Source: JBKPHS01 sp046729975 (GTDB lineage Bacteria > Actinomycetota > Thermoleophilia > Solirubrobacterales > Thermoleophilaceae). From it: a stretch of DNA of 5,162 nt. Below the pieces are notes generated by a model. The model searched no databases. It had not been told where the DNA came from and saw nothing but the letters and a program-made list of their open reading frames with translations. This document shows positions 3,972 to 5,162 of the stretch, piece by piece (the stretch's first letter is position 1; every line of letters begins with the position of its first letter). The stretch is from assembly GCA_046729975.1 (NCBI GenBank), contig JBKPHS010000146.1:1-5162 (forward strand), read 5' to 3'. The translations under genes were made by a program, and so were the position numbers.

Positions 3972-5144
3972 ATGCAGAACGGAAACGGTCGCGAAGTCGT
4001 CATCGTGGAGGCGGTCAGGACGCCCATCGGACGCGGCCATCCGGAAAAGGGCTACTACAAGGACACGCACCCGAACGAGCTCCTCGGCAAGTGCTACACC
4101 GAGGTGATCGAGCGCGCGGGGATCCCGGCCGAGGAGGTCGAGGACGTCGTGACCGGCTGCGTACAGCAGTACGGCGAGCAGATGTTCAACGTCGGCCGCA
4201 ATGCCTGGCTCCAGGCCGGGCTGCCGGTCGAGACGCCGGCGACGACCGTCGATCGCCAGTGCGGCTCCGCACAGCAGGCCGTGAACTTCGGCGCGGCGCT
4301 GGTCGCGTCCGGCGTGCACGACGCCGTGATCGGGTCCGGCGTCGAGCACATGGGCCACATCCCGATGGGCGTCGGGTTCAAGTGGGTGGACGAGGTAGGC
4401 ACCCCCTGGCCCGAGGAGCTGATGGCGCGCTACAACCTGGTGCCGCAGGGAATCTCGGCCGAGATGATCGCCGACAAGTGGGAGATCCCCCGCTCGGAGC
4501 TCGACGAGATCGGCCTGCGGTCGCATCAGCTGGCCGCCAAGGCGACCGAGGAGGGCCGCTTCGAGCGCGAGACGGTGCCATTCCAGGTCAACGGCAACAC
4601 GTATGCGACCGACCAGGGCATCCGGCCCGACACGAGCCTCGAGGCGCTCTCACAGCTCAAGCCGGCCTTCAAGGAGGACGGCAAGATCACCGCCGGCAAC
4701 TCCTCGCAGATCTCCGACGGGGCGGCGGCCGTGCTGCTGATGGAGCGGGGCAAGGCCGAGGCGCTCGACCTCACGCCGCGCGCCCGGATCATGGATCAGA
4801 CGACCGTGGGAGTCGATCCGGTGATCATGCTCACGGGCCCCATCCCGGCGACCAAGAAGCTGCTGGAGCGCAACAAGATGGCGATGAGCGACATCGACCT
4901 CGTCGAGATCAACGAGGCGTTCGCGTCGGTCGTTGCCGCCTGGCGCCGTGAGCTCGGGCCGGACATGGACCGCGTGAACGTGAACGGTGGCGCGATCGCC
5001 CTCGGCCACCCGCTCGGGTCCACCGGCGCGCGCCTGATCACGACGCTGCTGCACGAGCTCGAGCGCTCCGACAAGGAGGTCGGGCTCGTGACGATGTGCT
5101 GCGGCGGCGGGCTCGGCACGGGAACGCTGCTTCAGCGCATCTAG
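3972..5144 (+). CDS. thiolase (acetyl-CoA C-acyltransferase family)
   Basis: This 390-residue cytoplasmic enzyme cleaves 3-ketoacyl-CoA with CoA to acetyl-CoA and a shortened acyl-CoA, or runs backward to condense two acyl-CoA units. The N-terminal REVVIVEAVRTPIGRG is standard. The nucleophile is Cys97 in DRQCGSAQQA, the NEAF motif lies at Asn314-Phe317, His346 is in GHPLGSTGAR, and the second catalytic cysteine is Cys376 in MCCGGGLGTG. The length is normal (about 390-400) and all active-site residues are present, so the gene is intact. The YGEQ and NAWLQAGLP segments and VEHMGHIP resemble the many actinobacterial thiolases annotated as acetyl-CoA acetyltransferase/FadA. The open frame extends further upstream to a TTG at 3876, but that stretch (FYRRRHRDAP) is not thiolase-like and overlaps the promoter. 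The gene is divergent from the 3-hydroxyacyl-CoA dehydrogenase, which makes its substrate. Degradative and biosynthetic roles cannot be separated from the sequence. Confidence 0.95.
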   Translation: MQNGNGREVVIVEAVRTPIGRGHPEKGYYKDTHPNELLGKCYTEVIERAGIPAEEVEDVVTGCVQQYGEQMFNVGRNAWLQAGLPVETPATTVDRQCGSAQQAVNFGAALVASGVHDAVIGSGVEHMGHIPMGVGFKWVDEVGTPWPEELMARYNLVPQGISAEMIADKWEIPRSELDEIGLRSHQLAAKATEEGRFERETVPFQVNGNTYATDQGIRPDTSLEALSQLKPAFKEDGKITAGNSSQISDGAAAVLLMERGKAEALDLTPRARIMDQTTVGVDPVIMLTGPIPATKKLLERNKMAMSDIDLVEINEAFASVVAAWRRELGPDMDRVNVNGGAIALGHPLGSTGARLITTLLHELERSDKEVGLVTMCCGGGLGTGTLLQRI

Positions 5145-5162
5145 GGCTCGGGCCGCCCGGTC

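Noticed and set aside
3052..4107. 351-codon open frame on the + strand opposite the dehydrogenase
   Set aside because: It is the complement of a gene with all catalytic residues in place, and its product has no recognisable motif.

Overview
This window is high-GC DNA (roughly two thirds G+C by eye) carrying four complete genes and the tail of a fifth. The best guess for the source is a high-GC actinobacterium, possibly of the class Thermoleophilia (Solirubrobacter/Conexibacter-like). The guess rests on a Sec-exported RTX-type calcium-binding protein with a basic, two-cysteine C-terminal domain, a type I recall from that group, and on the style of the acyl-CoA genes. No rRNA or marker gene is present to confirm it.

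Layout, left to right. (1) Bases 2-136 are the 3' end of a VOC-superfamily (glyoxalase/bleomycin-resistance-like) gene on the + strand. (2) A 200-base gap holds a long imperfect hairpin (231-283) and an 8-codon reading frame (314-340) with its own ribosome binding site; its stop overlaps the start of the next gene as ATGA. (3) Bases 337-801 encode a group II truncated hemoglobin (glbO-like). It has the proximal His but Phe in place of the usual G8 Trp. (4) Bases 802-1208 are about 400 bases without a convincing gene. They contain short repeats and a palindrome that may be the scar of an insertion sequence. (5) Bases 1223-3016 encode a 597-residue secreted RTX/hemolysin-type calcium-binding protein. 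It has three beta-rich modules, each capped by an uninterrupted run of RTX nonapeptides; the second and third modules are a clear 139-residue tandem duplication. (6) A convergent gap (3017-3114) holds two strong stem-loops. (7) Bases 3115-3888 on the - strand encode a short 3-hydroxyacyl-CoA dehydrogenase whose nucleotide-binding motif looks suited to NADP(H). (8) Bases 3972-5144 on the + strand encode a complete thiolase.

The dehydrogenase and thiolase are divergent. They catalyse the last two steps of fatty acyl-CoA beta-oxidation, or in reverse the first two steps of acetoacetyl-CoA/3-hydroxybutyryl-CoA synthesis. A 16-bp palindrome lies exactly at the dehydrogenase start codon and over the probable -35 box of the thiolase, so one acyl-CoA-responsive repressor could control both. 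The globin, the RTX protein and the acyl-CoA pair show no obvious functional link. I do not see a new multi-gene system here. The items most worth checking are the leader arrangement ahead of the globin, the globin's altered heme pocket, the predicted cofactor switch in the dehydrogenase, and the shared operator.
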